Source: Gallionella sp.
GTDB taxonomy: Bacteria > Pseudomonadota > Gammaproteobacteria > Burkholderiales > Gallionellaceae
Assembly: GCA_017880865.1 (NCBI GenBank)
Contig: JADGRL010000009.1
Coordinates: forward strand, 1 to 64,000
Reading direction: 5' to 3'
DNA: 64,000 nucleotides
Each line of letters begins with the position of its first letter. Positions within the stretch are counted from its first letter, which is position 1. Of this stretch, positions 1 through 10,777 are shown piece after piece. The translations under genes were made by a program, and so were the position numbers. The notes beneath the pieces are model-generated. The model worked only from the letters and a program-made list of their open reading frames with translations, ran no database searches and was not told where the DNA came from.

Positions 1-81
1 CCCCGCGCTGCCGTTCGACTTGCATGTGTAAAGCATGCCGCCAGCGTTCAATCTGAGCCAGGATCAAACTCTTCAGTTTAA
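1..81 (-). rRNA. 16S ribosomal RNA, 5' end only (cut by window edge)
   Basis: Read on the minus strand, the sequence contains the universal 16S start region, AGAGTTTGATCCTGGCTCAG, followed by ATTGAACGCTGGCGGCATGC. The latter is the usual betaproteobacterial continuation. The mature 5' end should lie near position 80. The rest of the operon lies left of the window, so only about 80 nt can be seen. Confidence 0.97.
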
Positions 82-252
82 TACCTGTTTTGTTCTATTA
101 CTAGAACGGTCCTACTCAAAGTAAACCACTTGCATGATTTATTTCGACTTCGTGTAGGTTTGTTACTATATTTTTAAAGTCGTTTGCGCGTCCCGAAAGA
201 CACGGAAACTTCCCAAAAACCAAGTACCTACACTCGTCGGTTGTTTAATTTA

Positions 253-266
253 TTTTTTAAAGAGCG
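253..266 (-). promoter_or_regulatory. boxA-like antitermination site in rRNA leader
   Basis: On the minus strand this reads CGCTCTTTAAAAAA, close to the boxA core GCTCTTTAA that recruits the NusB/NusE antitermination complex to rRNA transcripts. It lies between the promoter at 293-320 and the 16S start, which is where an rrn boxA is expected. Confidence 0.7.
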
Positions 267-292
267 GCTGCCGAAGCAGCGAAGAGGTGCGC

Positions 293-320
293 ATTATAGA
301 GATTAAAAACTTCTCGTCAA
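293..320 (-). promoter_or_regulatory. rRNA operon promoter P2 (sigma-70 type)
   Basis: On the minus strand there is a -35 TTGACG (315-320), a 16-nt spacer and a perfect -10 TATAAT (293-298). It is the promoter nearer to 16S. The surrounding 41 bp (281-321) match the upstream promoter copy at 425-465 at about 36 positions. Confidence 0.88.
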
Positions 321-436
321 CTACATTTTGCACTTCTTTTTTCACTTCATCGCACTTCAAAAAACGTCATCATATTATTGATTATTAAGTGGTTTTAATC
401 ACTACGTTTTACGTGTTGTGCAACGAAGAGGTGCGC

Positions 437-464
437 ATTCTACAGACCAAAAACTTCCCGTCAA
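437..464 (-). promoter_or_regulatory. rRNA operon promoter P1 (sigma-70 type)
   Basis: On the minus strand there is a -35 TTGACG (459-464), a 16-nt spacer and a -10 TAGAAT (437-442). It lies 144 bp upstream of the second copy and shares its flanks, including GCGCACCTCTTC just after the -10. Both promoters fire away from tsaD. The rest of 82-554 is AT-rich leader with no gene. Confidence 0.85.
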
Positions 465-554
465 CACATTTGTGAAATATTTCTGTAATTAATTCCAGCC
501 AGCCTGTTTAAGCCCATTATTCACTACAATGCGGCATCGTCTGAAAGGCTGGAA

Positions 555-1598
555 ATGTCATTGATTACACTTGGAATTGAATCGTCCTGCGACGAAACCG
601 GCATCGCTCTATATAAGATGGGCACGGGTCTGCTCGCGCACGCGCTGTATACGCAAGTCGCGATGCACAGCGAATATGGCGGTGTGGTTCCCGAGCTCGC
701 CTCGCGCGACCATGTGCAACGCGTCATCCCGCTGGTGCGCCAGGTCATGCGCGAGGCCGATGTGTCACTCGATCAGATTAATGTGATCGCCTATACCCAA
801 GGGCCGGGCTTGGGTGGCGCATTACTGGTCGGCGCCAGTGTCGCCAACGCGCTGGCTTACGCGCTAGGCATTCCCACCATTGGCATCCATCATCTGGAAG
901 GTCATCTGCTCTCCCCGTTGTTGTCCGACCCCGCGCCCGAGTTTCCCTTCGTAGCATTACTGGTCTCAGGCGGACACACGCAACTGATGCGCGTGGAGGG
1001 TGTGGGGCTTTACACCTTATTAGGAGAAACATTGGATGATGCGGCAGGCGAAGCCTTCGACAAGAGCGCAAAGCTGTTGGGTCTGGGTTATCCGGGTGGC
1101 CCCGCGCTGGCCAAATTAGCCGCACTAGGTAGACCAGAACTCTACAAATTGCCGCGTCCAATGCTGCACAGCGGCAATCTGGAGTTCAGTTTCAGCGGAT
1201 TAAAAACGGCCGTGCTGACCCTGGTGAGACAAAGCAGCGACGACGGGCAGAAGATTCTGGATGAACAAACGCGGGCCGACATCGCCTGCGCCGTGCAGGA
1301 GGCTATCGTCGATGTGCTGGCGCATAAGGCGCGCGCCGCCTTGGCTCTGACCGGCTTGAATCAATTGGTCGTGGCGGGCGGTGTAGGTGCAAACCAACTG
1401 CTGCGCAGCCGTTTGAATGAAGACATAGCCCGGCGCGGCGGCAAGGTGTTTTATCCCGATCTGGAATTCTGCACCGACAACGGCGCGATGATCGCCTTCG
1501 CCGGGGCATTGCGCCTTGCCCGACAGCAAGGCCGAAAAGATTACCGCTTCAATGTCAAACCGCGCTGGAACCTGGCGGAGATTACCCAAAGCGCTTAA
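555..1598 (+). CDS. tsaD: tRNA N6-adenosine threonylcarbamoyltransferase TsaD
   Basis: TsaD transfers the threonylcarbamoyl group onto A37 of ANN-decoding tRNAs, working with TsaB, TsaC and TsaE in the cytoplasm. The 347-residue length is normal for the family. The N-terminal [10 protein letters not shown] (residues 7-16) belongs to the ASKHA nucleotide-binding fold, and HHLEGH (112-117) carries the metal-binding histidines. A glycine-rich VSGGHTQLM and a late [11 protein letters not shown] match the family. The start is fixed by the conserved [11 protein letters not shown] beginning. It stands alone on the plus strand, divergent from the rRNA operon and convergent with plsY. Confidence 0.97.
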   Translation: MSLITLGIESSCDETGIALYKMGTGLLAHALYTQVAMHSEYGGVVPELASRDHVQRVIPLVRQVMREADVSLDQINVIAYTQGPGLGGALLVGASVANALAYALGIPTIGIHHLEGHLLSPLLSDPAPEFPFVALLVSGGHTQLMRVEGVGLYTLLGETLDDAAGEAFDKSAKLLGLGYPGGPALAKLAALGRPELYKLPRPMLHSGNLEFSFSGLKTAVLTLVRQSSDDGQKILDEQTRADIACAVQEAIVDVLAHKARAALALTGLNQLVVAGGVGANQLLRSRLNEDIARRGGKVFYPDLEFCTDNGAMIAFAGALRLARQQGRKDYRFNVKPRWNLAEITQSA

Positions 1599-1924
1599 TG
1601 GCAGACCTGCAACTGGGCCTGTCGAAGAAATTTCGCCACGGCCCGAAGGCGCGTCGAATAAGCCTGGGAGCCGATTCGCTACGCTATTTTCGACAATCCC
1701 CTTTTTAAATTGAACTATTCTGAAGTTTGCTTGCCTGCTGTTGCAGATAGCGCAAGCTGTCACCCGTTTCACCTCCCTGAATGGGTGTCTTAACCCCTCC
1801 CAAGTAGTTAAGACTTTTTGCCCCTGACCTTCCCCCTTTGGTTCAGGGGCTTTTTTTGTCCACTCAATCTTGATTGAGGCTGAATCCAACGCCTGATCTT
1901 TAGCGTGCCCCGTTCGCAGTCAGG
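1599..1924. other. tsaD-plsY intergenic region
   Basis: This convergent gap of about 325 bp has no convincing gene. It holds a terminator at 1820-1857 and, at 1615-1627, GGGCCTGTCGAAG, which resembles the core of the palindromic repeats found at 2599-3448 and 50725. Short open frames here lack start signals or family resemblance. Confidence 0.6.
1820..1857 (+). terminator. Rho-independent terminator downstream of tsaD
   Basis: GCCCCTGA pairs with TCAGGGGC around a short loop and is followed directly by seven T residues on the plus strand. It lies about 220 bp after the tsaD stop and faces the end of plsY. Confidence 0.8.
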
Positions 1925-2524
1925 TTATTTGACCTCGCTACGCTTGCCGATCTTAGCCTCTTTCCCCGCCAGCAGATTCTGGATATTGCTCTTGTGCCGC
2001 CAGACCAGCAGCAGCGACATGATGGCCGATGCCAGCACCCACTCGCGCGGCAAACCAAGCAATACCGCGTAGATCGGTGCGCCGACGGCGGCGACCAAGG
2101 CCGACAATGAAGACAAACGGAACACCAGCGCCACCAGCAACCAGGTCGCCAAGGTCGCCAGTCCGAGCCAGCCGCTAAACGCCAGCAACACCCCCAACGC
2201 GGTCGCCACGCCCTTACCACCCTTGAACTTCAGGAATACCGGAAACACGTGACCGAGGAACACCGCCAGCGCGATCAGCGCGATCTGCACATCGGCCAAG
2301 CCAAACTGTATCGCCAGAAATACGGCCAGCCAGCCCTTCGCCGCATCGCCAAACAGCGTCAGCGCCGCAGCCGCTTTTTTGCCGCTGCGCAACACATTGG
2401 TCGCACCGGGATTGCCAGAACCGTAAGTGCGCGGATCGGCTAGGCCAAACAATTTGCTGGTGATAACGGCGAAGGAAATTGAACCCAGCAGATAGGCGGC
2501 GATTACAAAAACTATGGTCAACAT
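1925..2524 (-). CDS. plsY: glycerol-3-phosphate acyltransferase PlsY
   Basis: PlsY is an inner-membrane enzyme that moves an acyl group from acyl-phosphate onto glycerol-3-phosphate, the first step of phospholipid synthesis. The 199-residue hydrophobic protein has several membrane segments. It carries the family signatures GSGNPGATN (residues 35-43) and [12 protein letters not shown] (about 97-108). The first segment, [18 protein letters not shown], fits a genuine N-terminus. The order tsaD-plsY-folB is a common proteobacterial arrangement. Confidence 0.96.
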   Translation of the reverse strand: MLTIVFVIAAYLLGSISFAVITSKLFGLADPRTYGSGNPGATNVLRSGKKAAAALTLFGDAAKGWLAVFLAIQFGLADVQIALIALAVFLGHVFPVFLKFKGGKGVATALGVLLAFSGWLGLATLATWLLVALVFRLSSLSALVAAVGAPIYAVLLGLPREWVLASAIMSLLLVWRHKSNIQNLLAGKEAKIGKRSEVK

Positions 2525-2598
2525 CGGGAATGCCTTAGAATTGAATAAGCGCGGATTTTACGCGAAGTAGCCTAGTCCACCAACAAACGTATTGTCAC

Positions 2599-2632
2599 TC
2601 CGCTCGCCCTGAGGTATCGAAGGGCGAGCGGA
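2599..2632. repeat. palindromic repeat unit (REP-like), copy 1
   Basis: A perfect palindrome with arms CGCTCGCCCT and AGGGCGAGCG encloses GAGGTATCGA. The arm extends to 12 bp if the flanking TC/GA is counted. The GAGGTATCGAAG core recurs at 2663, 3372 (inverted) and 3421. It lies between plsY and folB. Confidence 0.85.
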
Positions 2633-2662
2633 TGGCTTCAGACTAGGCTGTATAAATTTGCA

Positions 2663-2690
2663 GTTCGCGCTGAGGTATCGAAGCATGAAC
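2663..2690. repeat. palindromic repeat unit (REP-like), copy 2
   Basis: Arms GTTCGCGC and GCATGAAC flank TGAGGTATCGAA. The orientation is the same as copy 1, 30 bp away. It lies directly upstream of the folB start, and its translation adds spurious residues (FALRYRSMNG) in front of FolB if an earlier start codon is chosen. Confidence 0.85.
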
Positions 2691-2708
2691 GGCACCACGG
2701 ACTTTCAA

Positions 2709-3065
2709 ATGGACATCATTTTTTTACGCGAACTCAAAGTCACCACGCTCATCGGCATCTATGAACGTGAGAAGCTCGTGCCGCAGACTCTGCAAATCGA
2801 CCTCGATATCGCGCTGCCCAACAGCCGCGCCTGCACCAGCGACGACATCAACGATGCACTGGATTACGCCGAAGTCGCACAACACATCCAGTCTGTGTTG
2901 AGCGAGGGGCATTTTTCCTTGCTTGAAACATTGGCCGAACACATCGCGCAAATCATACTCAAGGACTTCAACGCCCCGTGGGTCAAGGTCAGCGTCGCCA
3001 AACTACAAGCGATCAGGAACTGCAAGATGGTGGGAATCAGTATCGAACGAGGTAGCCGAGGGTAG
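2709..3065 (+). CDS. folB: dihydroneopterin aldolase FolB
   Basis: FolB splits dihydroneopterin to 6-hydroxymethyl-dihydropterin and glycolaldehyde in folate synthesis. From the chosen start the protein is 118 residues, the usual FolB length, and begins MDIIFLRELKVTTLIGIYERE with the conserved substrate-pocket region. The reading frame stays open upstream to 2658, but those 17 residues are encoded partly by a palindromic repeat and are not FolB-like, so the ATG at 2709 is preferred. It is divergent from plsY and convergent with the pseudouridine synthase. Confidence 0.93.
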   Translation: MDIIFLRELKVTTLIGIYEREKLVPQTLQIDLDIALPNSRACTSDDINDALDYAEVAQHIQSVLSEGHFSLLETLAEHIAQIILKDFNAPWVKVSVAKLQAIRNCKMVGISIERGSRG

Positions 3066-3075
3066 CGCCAAGGTC

Positions 3076-3120
3076 GCTAGTCACTTTCTTTATGCTTCGG
3101 GGCAAGAAAAAGTGACTAGC
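3076..3120. terminator. inverted repeat between convergent folB and RluA-type gene
   Basis: GCTAGTCACTTT pairs with AAAGTGACTAGC, with CTT/AAG extending the stem around a GC-rich loop. The position just after the folB stop, between convergent genes, suggests a bidirectional transcription stop. There is no clean T-run, so this role is inferred. Confidence 0.5.
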
Positions 3121-3142
3121 CGCCGGTCTACCACCGGCGAAG

Positions 3143-3889
3143 TCAAAATGGCGGCTCGCACGTCAAGGTCAGCGGCATTTCGCTGAACGGGTGTGCGAAG
3201 CTTAGCGACCGCGCGTGAAGCAGCAATCGCTCTGCTCCGTTAAGGTCTGCCCCGCCATATAACGCGTCACCCAGAATCGGATGCCCAATCGCCGCCATGT
3301 GCACCCGCAACTGGTGGGTGCGGCCGGTGACCGGTTCCAGTTCAAGACGAGTCGTGTCCGCAAGCCATTTTCCCTTCGATACCTCAGGGCGAACGGTGGT
3401 TGGCTCCGAACTATTGCTCCGTTCGTGCTGAGGTATCGAAGCATGAACAGACTCACCAAACCCCGCTATCCGATAGCGCGTGAGCGAGGGTTTGCCGATC
3501 GCGAAATCTACTTTTTGTCGCGGGCGATTCGGCCAGTCTGAGCCTAGCGGCAGGTCCACCTCGCCCGCGTTAGCCCTGACTCGCCCCGCCACCATCGCGA
3601 TATAGCATTTTTTCACTCCGCGCTCGCGGAACAAATGAGAAAGTCGGCGGTGCATCTCTTCACCTCGGGCAAATACCAGCAGGCCTGAGGTGCTCATGTC
3701 CAGACGGTGCGCGGCAAGCGCATCCGGAAATTCATGCTGCACCCGGCTCGCCAGGCAATCCATTTTATCCAGCCCACGCCCCGGCACCGAAAGCAGCCCG
3801 GCGGGCTTGTTCGCCACCAACAGTGACCCGTCACAGTAGATAAGGTCGAGGCCACAATCGCTCGGCGGGTTGTAAGTTATTTGGGACAC
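3143..3889 (-). CDS. RluA-family pseudouridine synthase with a repeat-derived internal insertion
   Basis: This enzyme converts uridine to pseudouridine in rRNA or tRNA. The 248-residue protein has the family motif HRLDMSTSGLLVF with catalytic Asp at about residue 64, VANKPAGLLSVPG near the N-terminus and EPVTGRTHQLRVHMAAIGHP after the middle. Residues about 147-173 (PQHERSNSSEPTTVRPEVSK and neighbours) are encoded by two inverted palindromic repeats at 3372-3448. They sit in a segment where relatives usually run straight from the TRYR strand to the LELEPVTGR strand. The frame stays open, so the enzyme may tolerate the insertion as a surface loop. The exact RNA target cannot be assigned. Confidence 0.9.
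   Translation of the reverse strand: MSQITYNPPSDCGLDLIYCDGSLLVANKPAGLLSVPGRGLDKMDCLASRVQHEFPDALAAHRLDMSTSGLLVFARGEEMHRRLSHLFRERGVKKCYIAMVAGRVRANAGEVDLPLGSDWPNRPRQKVDFAIGKPSLTRYRIAGFGESVHASIPQHERSNSSEPTTVRPEVSKGKWLADTTRLELEPVTGRTHQLRVHMAAIGHPILGDALYGGADLNGAERLLLHARSLSFAHPFSEMPLTLTCEPPF
3372..3394. repeat. palindromic repeat unit (REP-like), copy 3, inside a CDS
   Basis: The reverse complement reads GTTCGCCCTGAGGTATCGAA followed by GGG. It is inverted relative to copy 4, 27 bp away, forming a convergent pair within the pseudouridine synthase gene. Confidence 0.8.
3421..3448. repeat. palindromic repeat unit (REP-like), copy 4, inside a CDS
   Basis: Arms GTTCGTGC and GCATGAAC flank TGAGGTATCGAA. 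It differs from copy 2 at one base over 28. It contributes in-frame codons to the pseudouridine synthase. Confidence 0.8.
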
Positions 3890-3986
3890 AGTGGTATTGG
3901 CAATGCTGGATGGATGGGCTTAATTTACTTGATCCACGATGGGATTTTCGGCGCGAAGGGTCAACACTAAACGCCCCCTTGTGGAA

Positions 3987-4904
3987 TTATTTGGGAAGAA
4001 CTTGAACAGACGTAATCGAGAATTCAATCACTTCGGCGGGATTCTCTGCACATAATTGCCCCAGGCTGATGGCGCCATTTCCTTTCAGGACCGTTTCCTC
4101 GCGGGTGATGTGCGCCACGTCGCCGTCGCTATATCGAATATATGTTCCATTGGTACTCAGATCGGCGACGATGAATTTTCCGAAGCGCAATTCGATGCGC
4201 AGATGCAGACGCGAAGCAAGATTATTTTGCACGACGATATCGCAGGCTTCTCCTCGCCCCAATGTCACGCTTCGGCGTTCCTTGTTGACCTTGAGCGTCC
4301 GGTCGCGATAACTCAGAATCATTTCATCGTTATTACCAGCAGACTTGCGGTATGCAGGCATGCCGATACGGGTGCTTTGCATATCCTCCTTCTCAATAAC
4401 AATCTGGTAAATTTCGAGTTGGTCCTGCTTGCCTTTGAATTCGGCACGCATGATTTGACGCATCCCGCTCTGCAACGCGAAAGGCAAGGCCTCATAAACT
4501 GCATGGGTCGCCATGCTTTGCCCTGCCCTGGTGATTGCGGCGATTCGTGCGGCGACATTGACGGTGTTGCCAAACACATCATTGGATTCCTGAATCACAT
4601 CACCATAGTTGAAGCCGATGCGGATGTGCATCGGAACACCATCTTGCAGATGATCCTCTTCCACCGCCTGCTGCATCGAGCAGGCGGCATGGAAGGCGGC
4701 CTCCGCACTCGGGAAAGTGACCATGATCTCATCGCCGATGGTCTTGATCAGTGTACCGTGATGAGCGGCAATTTGGCCTTCCATCAGTTTGATGCATCGC
4801 GCGATCATTTTTCGCGCCAGGTCGTCCCCATATTTTTCATAGAGTGCCGTGCTGCCGCAGATATCAGCAAACAGGATTGCCAGTTTTTCTACGCGTTGTG
4901 ACAT
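3987..4904 (-). CDS. class III adenylate/guanylate cyclase with C-terminal FHA domain
   Basis: The N-terminal half (about residues 5-185) is a class III nucleotide cyclase catalytic domain. It shows FADICGSTALYEKYGDD with the first metal Asp, then TIGDEIMVTF with the second, and later NVAARIAA, the usual transition-state region. The C-terminal part (about 200-300) is a forkhead-associated domain with VTLGRGEACDIVV and NLASRLHLRIE and DLSTNGTYI, a phosphothreonine-binding fold. There are no membrane segments, so it is probably soluble. Substrate choice (ATP or GTP) is not settled by sequence reading. The pairing suggests cyclic-nucleotide output tuned by Ser/Thr phosphorylation; this is inference. 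Confidence 0.9.
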   Translation of the reverse strand: MSQRVEKLAILFADICGSTALYEKYGDDLARKMIARCIKLMEGQIAAHHGTLIKTIGDEIMVTFPSAEAAFHAACSMQQAVEEDHLQDGVPMHIRIGFNYGDVIQESNDVFGNTVNVAARIAAITRAGQSMATHAVYEALPFALQSGMRQIMRAEFKGKQDQLEIYQIVIEKEDMQSTRIGMPAYRKSAGNNDEMILSYRDRTLKVNKERRSVTLGRGEACDIVVQNNLASRLHLRIELRFGKFIVADLSTNGTYIRYSDGDVAHITREETVLKGNGAISLGQLCAENPAEVIEFSITSVQVLPK

Positions 4905-5112
4905 ATCGAAAAATCAGGTTCAGGCCAGCCAGTTGTCATGATCAAAGTTTCTAGGGATTAATTTTGCATGGATGCGCGCATCATGCGTGACACACGCACG
5001 CCCCTGTTAAATTTTACGCTAAGTCGGTTGGAAAAATATCCGGATTCGGCTCATCTGTTTGCGTTGCCTTTAGACTAAAGGCCTGATCGAACCACGAATG
5101 GAAAGGCGCAAC

Positions 5113-5454
5113 TCAGGCCTTTTTCACAAACTCGGTTTTCAACTGCATCGCGCCGATGCCGTCGATTTTGCAATCGATGTCATGGTCGCCATCGACCAGC
5201 CTGATGTTCTTCACCTTGGTGCCGACCTTGACGACCGAAGACGAACCCTTGATTTTTAGGTCCTTGATCACTGTAATGGTGTCGCCATCCACCAGCACGT
5301 TGCCGAACGCATCTTTATATACGCGCTGCTGCTCTCCGCTTGCGGCGGTCGCATCTTTAGACCACTCGTGCGCGCACTCGGGGCAGACATAGTTGCTGCC
5401 GTCTTCGTAGGTGAATTCAGAACTGCATTTAGGACATTTTGGTAAACCGCTCAT
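5113..5454 (-). CDS. yjdM: PhnA/YjdM-type zinc-ribbon protein
   Basis: This 113-residue protein has an N-terminal zinc ribbon (Cys7, Cys10, Cys24, Cys27) followed by a C-terminal PhnA domain with the typical [20 protein letters not shown] and [20 protein letters not shown]. Family members are often called alkylphosphonate utilization protein, but most, including this one, are not beside phosphonate genes, and the cellular role is unclear. It is monocistronic. A GCCTTTAG/CTAAAGGC dyad at 5068-5084 follows the gene. Confidence 0.93.
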   Translation of the reverse strand: MSGLPKCPKCSSEFTYEDGSNYVCPECAHEWSKDATAASGEQQRVYKDAFGNVLVDGDTITVIKDLKIKGSSSVVKVGTKVKNIRLVDGDHDIDCKIDGIGAMQLKTEFVKKA

Positions 5455-5510
5455 GGTGTATCCTGTGATTGGAAGTTTTTGTAAATTAAAAAAATAAATA
5501 TTTGGCTAAC

Positions 5511-5810
5511 TTAATGGTAATCGTCTTCGCGCTGATGACGCACGGCAATGATGGTTACAGTTGTTTCGTCTTCGATCTCAAACAGTGCGACATATCCAGT
5601 GCCTCCAAACGAAATCACCAGTTCACGCAGGAAGGCATTTTCAGGAACGGACTTGCGGCAAGTGAACGGGAATTGTTCCAATAGCTGGATGCTGGTGGAG
5701 ATGGTCTTGCGTGCGCGCTTCGCGGCTTGCGAGTCTTGTTCGGCCAGAAAGGTGAACAGCCGTTTTAAATCTTCTTTTGCCGCCAGCGTATAGCGTACTT
5801 TGTAGTTCAC
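5511..5810 (-). CDS. RelE/ParE-family toxin
   Basis: The 99-residue protein resembles ParE/RelE toxins. It has an N-terminal helix pair (YTLAAKEDLKRLFTFLAEQD) and a C-terminal sheet ending TVTIIAVRHQREDDY, where ParE-like members carry the conserved H-x-R-E/x-D ending. Its start overlaps the stop of the upstream antitoxin by four bases (ATGA), the usual sign of translational coupling in toxin-antitoxin operons. The target (gyrase or ribosome) cannot be told from sequence alone. Confidence 0.85.
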   Translation of the reverse strand: MNYKVRYTLAAKEDLKRLFTFLAEQDSQAAKRARKTISTSIQLLEQFPFTCRKSVPENAFLRELVISFGGTGYVALFEIEDETTVTIIAVRHQREDDYH

Positions 5811-6079
5811 TTACGCGCCTTTTTTTTGGCGCGGGTGAGGATGATATCCAATTCTGCCAATACCTCATCCGATGAAAAATACACACCGGATTTTTTTGCG
5901 GCATCGCGCGAAGCCAATCCGCGCGCGATGAATTCCTGTTGCACCCGTCGTAACTCGACATTGCGTCGCAACGAATCTTCAACGAATGCGGAAAGTGTCT
6001 CGCCCGGACGCAAAATTTTCTCGGCGGCTTGTCTCAATTCGGGCTGCACGCGCAGCGCAGGCATGGTTGCAGTTTTCAT
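5807..6079 (-). CDS. antitoxin partner of ParE-type toxin
   Basis: A 90-residue protein directly upstream of and overlapping the toxin gene. The N-terminus (TATMPALRVQPELRQAAEKI then GETLSAFVEDSLRRNVELRR) looks like a short ribbon-helix-helix DNA-binding region. The Lys-rich C-terminus (LTRAKKKARK) is likely the toxin-binding or flexible part. A perfect dyad (TGTGCAT/ATGCACA) ten bases upstream of the start fits autoregulation. Confidence 0.8.
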   Translation of the reverse strand: MKTATMPALRVQPELRQAAEKILRPGETLSAFVEDSLRRNVELRRVQQEFIARGLASRDAAKKSGVYFSSDEVLAELDIILTRAKKKARK

Positions 6080-6088
6080 GGCATTCCT

Positions 6089-6112
6089 TGTGCATTACAA
6101 ATGTGATGCACA
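6089..6112. promoter_or_regulatory. candidate operator of the toxin-antitoxin operon
   Basis: A perfect 7-bp dyad, TGTGCAT and ATGCACA, separated by 10 bp, lies just upstream of the antitoxin start at 6079. Antitoxins with ribbon-helix-helix domains typically bind such dyads over their own promoter. Binding here is inferred from position only. Confidence 0.5.
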
Positions 6113-6205
6113 TTTTCGCCTAAGTCAGCGTGGGATGCAAGAGCGATTCGGATAGAGGTTATAGTCGTTGGGCGCAATAACCAACGGGCATTTCGCCGAA
6201 TGTTT

Positions 6206-6940
6206 TCACAGCTTATACCCTCGATGCACCGCGACCACGCCACCGGTCATGTTGAAGTATTCGACGCGCTCCAGACCCGCATCGACCATCATCTGCTTCA
6301 GCTCTTCCTGTCCGGGATGCATGCGTATCGATTCGGCGAGGTAACGGTAACTGTCGGCATCCCCCGCGATTAATTTCCCGATCTTCGGCAGCAGCTTGAA
6401 CGAATAGGCGTCGTAGATTTTTTCCAAGGGCTTTGCGACCTTGGAGAATTCCAGCACGATCACTCGTCCGCCGGGCTTGAGCACGCGATGCATTTCGCGC
6501 AGCGCGGAGTCCTTGTGCGTGACGTTGCGCAGGCCGAACGCGATGCTGACACAATCGAAATAGTTATCGGGGAACGGCAGGTGTTCGGCATCGCATTGCG
6601 CGGTCGGCGTAGCAATGCCCTCGTCGAGCAGACGATCGCGTCCGACGCGCAGCATCGCGTTGTTGATGTCGGTGAGCACGACCTGTCCGCTGCTGCCGAC
6701 TTTTTTCAGGAACAGCCGCGACAAATCCGCCGAGCCGCCCGCCACGTCGAGTACTTTCTGTCCGGAGCGCACGCCGCTGACGCTGACCGCGTAGCGTTTC
6801 CAGATGCGATGCAGGCCTACGGACATCAGATCGTTCATCACGTCGTATTTGCTGGCGACCGAAGTGAACACGCCGGCGACGCGACGCGCCTTTTCTTCTT
6901 CTGCGACAGTCTCGAAACCGAAATGGGTGGTTTTGTTCAT
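6206..6940 (-). CDS. ubiE: UbiE ubiquinone/menaquinone C-methyltransferase
   Basis: UbiE is a SAM-dependent methyltransferase that adds a C-methyl group in ubiquinone (and menaquinone) synthesis. The 244-residue protein begins [18 protein letters not shown]. The SAM-binding motif is [17 protein letters not shown] (about residues 64-80), and it has the UbiE signatures [17 protein letters not shown] and [19 protein letters not shown]. It follows a DUF971 gene on the same strand with a 15-bp gap, so the two are probably cotranscribed. Confidence 0.97.
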   Translation of the reverse strand: MNKTTHFGFETVAEEEKARRVAGVFTSVASKYDVMNDLMSVGLHRIWKRYAVSVSGVRSGQKVLDVAGGSADLSRLFLKKVGSSGQVVLTDINNAMLRVGRDRLLDEGIATPTAQCDAEHLPFPDNYFDCVSIAFGLRNVTHKDSALREMHRVLKPGGRVIVLEFSKVAKPLEKIYDAYSFKLLPKIGKLIAGDADSYRYLAESIRMHPGQEELKQMMVDAGLERVEYFNMTGGVVAVHRGYKL

Positions 6941-6955
6941 TGCATATCTCCGCAG

Positions 6956-7357
6956 TTATCGGCCGCAGCTCTTGGGTGCTTCAGCGATGGTTTGATTCGG
7001 TCCTGCCTCGCGGCTCCCGCCCAGCTCTACCAGTTTATACAGATACGCTTGCCACAGCGCATCCCGATGCTGGCCCAGATGCTGAATATATTCCCAGGTG
7101 TACAGCCCGCTGTCGTGTCCGTCGTCGAATATGATTTTCATCGCATAGTTGCCCACCGGCTCTATGCCCAGCACTTTCACATTTTGCTTGCCGGTTTGCA
7201 GCACTTCCTGTCCCGGGCCGTGGCCGCGCACTTCCGCTGAAGGCGAATGCACACGCAAAAACTCATAAGACATGCGATAGCGCGAGCCGTCGGCGAACGC
7301 AATTTCCAGCTCGCGCGATTGCTGGTGAAGGGTAATCTCGGTAGGTTGTTCAATCAT
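6956..7357 (-). CDS. DUF971 domain protein
   Basis: A 133-residue protein with one DUF971 (gamma-butyrobetaine hydroxylase N-terminal-like) domain. Visible landmarks are ITLHQQSRELEIAFADGSRY, SYEFLRVHSPSAEVRGHG and YAMKIIFDDGHDSGLYTWEY. Stand-alone members are widespread in betaproteobacteria and often sit next to ubiE, as here. They may help iron-sulfur or quinone-linked processes, but no function is firmly known. Confidence 0.9.
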   Translation of the reverse strand: MIEQPTEITLHQQSRELEIAFADGSRYRMSYEFLRVHSPSAEVRGHGPGQEVLQTGKQNVKVLGIEPVGNYAMKIIFDDGHDSGLYTWEYIQHLGQHRDALWQAYLYKLVELGGSREAGPNQTIAEAPKSCGR

Positions 7358-7507
7358 GCGGTAACCTCTATAAATTCATTTTTCTGGCGAATCGCGGCGT
7401 CGCGTGCTCGCTCATTACTTGTCTATCAATGCGATATGCCTCGTCATTCGCTGCGTGGCTTCTTGCGCTTCATCCCGAAATTCTGAATTTCTAAAGGTTC
7501 CCATGAC

Positions 7508-7993
7508 TTATAGCGATCGGATTTTTTTTAATAATGCGGTGGTGGAGCGTTCGTGCAAAAACGGGATGCTGTGCACCGTCCCGCCCCAGCCTTGTACTTC
7601 GCTGGCTCCTACGATGTTTTTAATCTGCCAGTCGCCGCCTTTTACCAAGACATCGGGGCGGCAACAGAGGATCAGATTCAGCGGCGTGTCTTCGTCGAAC
7701 TTGACGACCAGACTGACCGATTCCAGTGCCGCCAGCACCATCATGCGGTCTTGCTCGGCGTTGATCGGCCGGTCATCGCCCTTGCCCTGCCGCTTCACCG
7801 AGGCATCGCTGTTCACGCCGACGATCAGGCTCGCGCCTTGCGCACGGGCTTGAGCGAGGTAGGTCACATGGCCGCGATGCAGCACGTCGAAGCAGCCGTT
7901 GGTGAATACGATGGGGCGCGGCAATGCGGCGACCCGTGCGGCAAGCTGGTCAGCCGTGCATATTTTGTGCTCGAAAGCGGGTATGGAATACAT
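7508..7993 (-). CDS. rfaE2: D-glycero-beta-D-manno-heptose 1-phosphate adenylyltransferase (RfaE2)
   Basis: This is the nucleotidyltransferase half of HldE. It activates heptose 1-phosphate with ATP to form ADP-heptose for lipopolysaccharide inner core. The 161-residue protein carries TNGCFDVLHRGHVTYL with the HxGH nucleotide-binding motif at residues 39-42. The kinase half is not fused, which is the usual split arrangement in betaproteobacteria. The ATG follows the dolP stop codon immediately, so it ends the lpoA-yraN-diaA-dolP transcription unit. Confidence 0.94.
   Translation of the reverse strand: MYSIPAFEHKICTADQLAARVAALPRPIVFTNGCFDVLHRGHVTYLAQARAQGASLIVGVNSDASVKRQGKGDDRPINAEQDRMMVLAALESVSLVVKFDEDTPLNLILCCRPDVLVKGGDWQIKNIVGASEVQGWGGTVHSIPFLHERSTTALLKKIRSL

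Positions 7994-10771
<2,778 letters not shown>

Positions 10772-10777
<6 letters not shown>

Noticed and set aside
1200..1889. 229-codon minus-strand open frame opposite the tsaD end and terminator
   Set aside because: It overlaps tsaD and a terminator and shows no protein family features.
2923..3186. 87-codon plus-strand open frame after folB
   Set aside because: It overlaps the folB end, the inverted repeat and the pseudouridine synthase gene, and has no plausible start signal.
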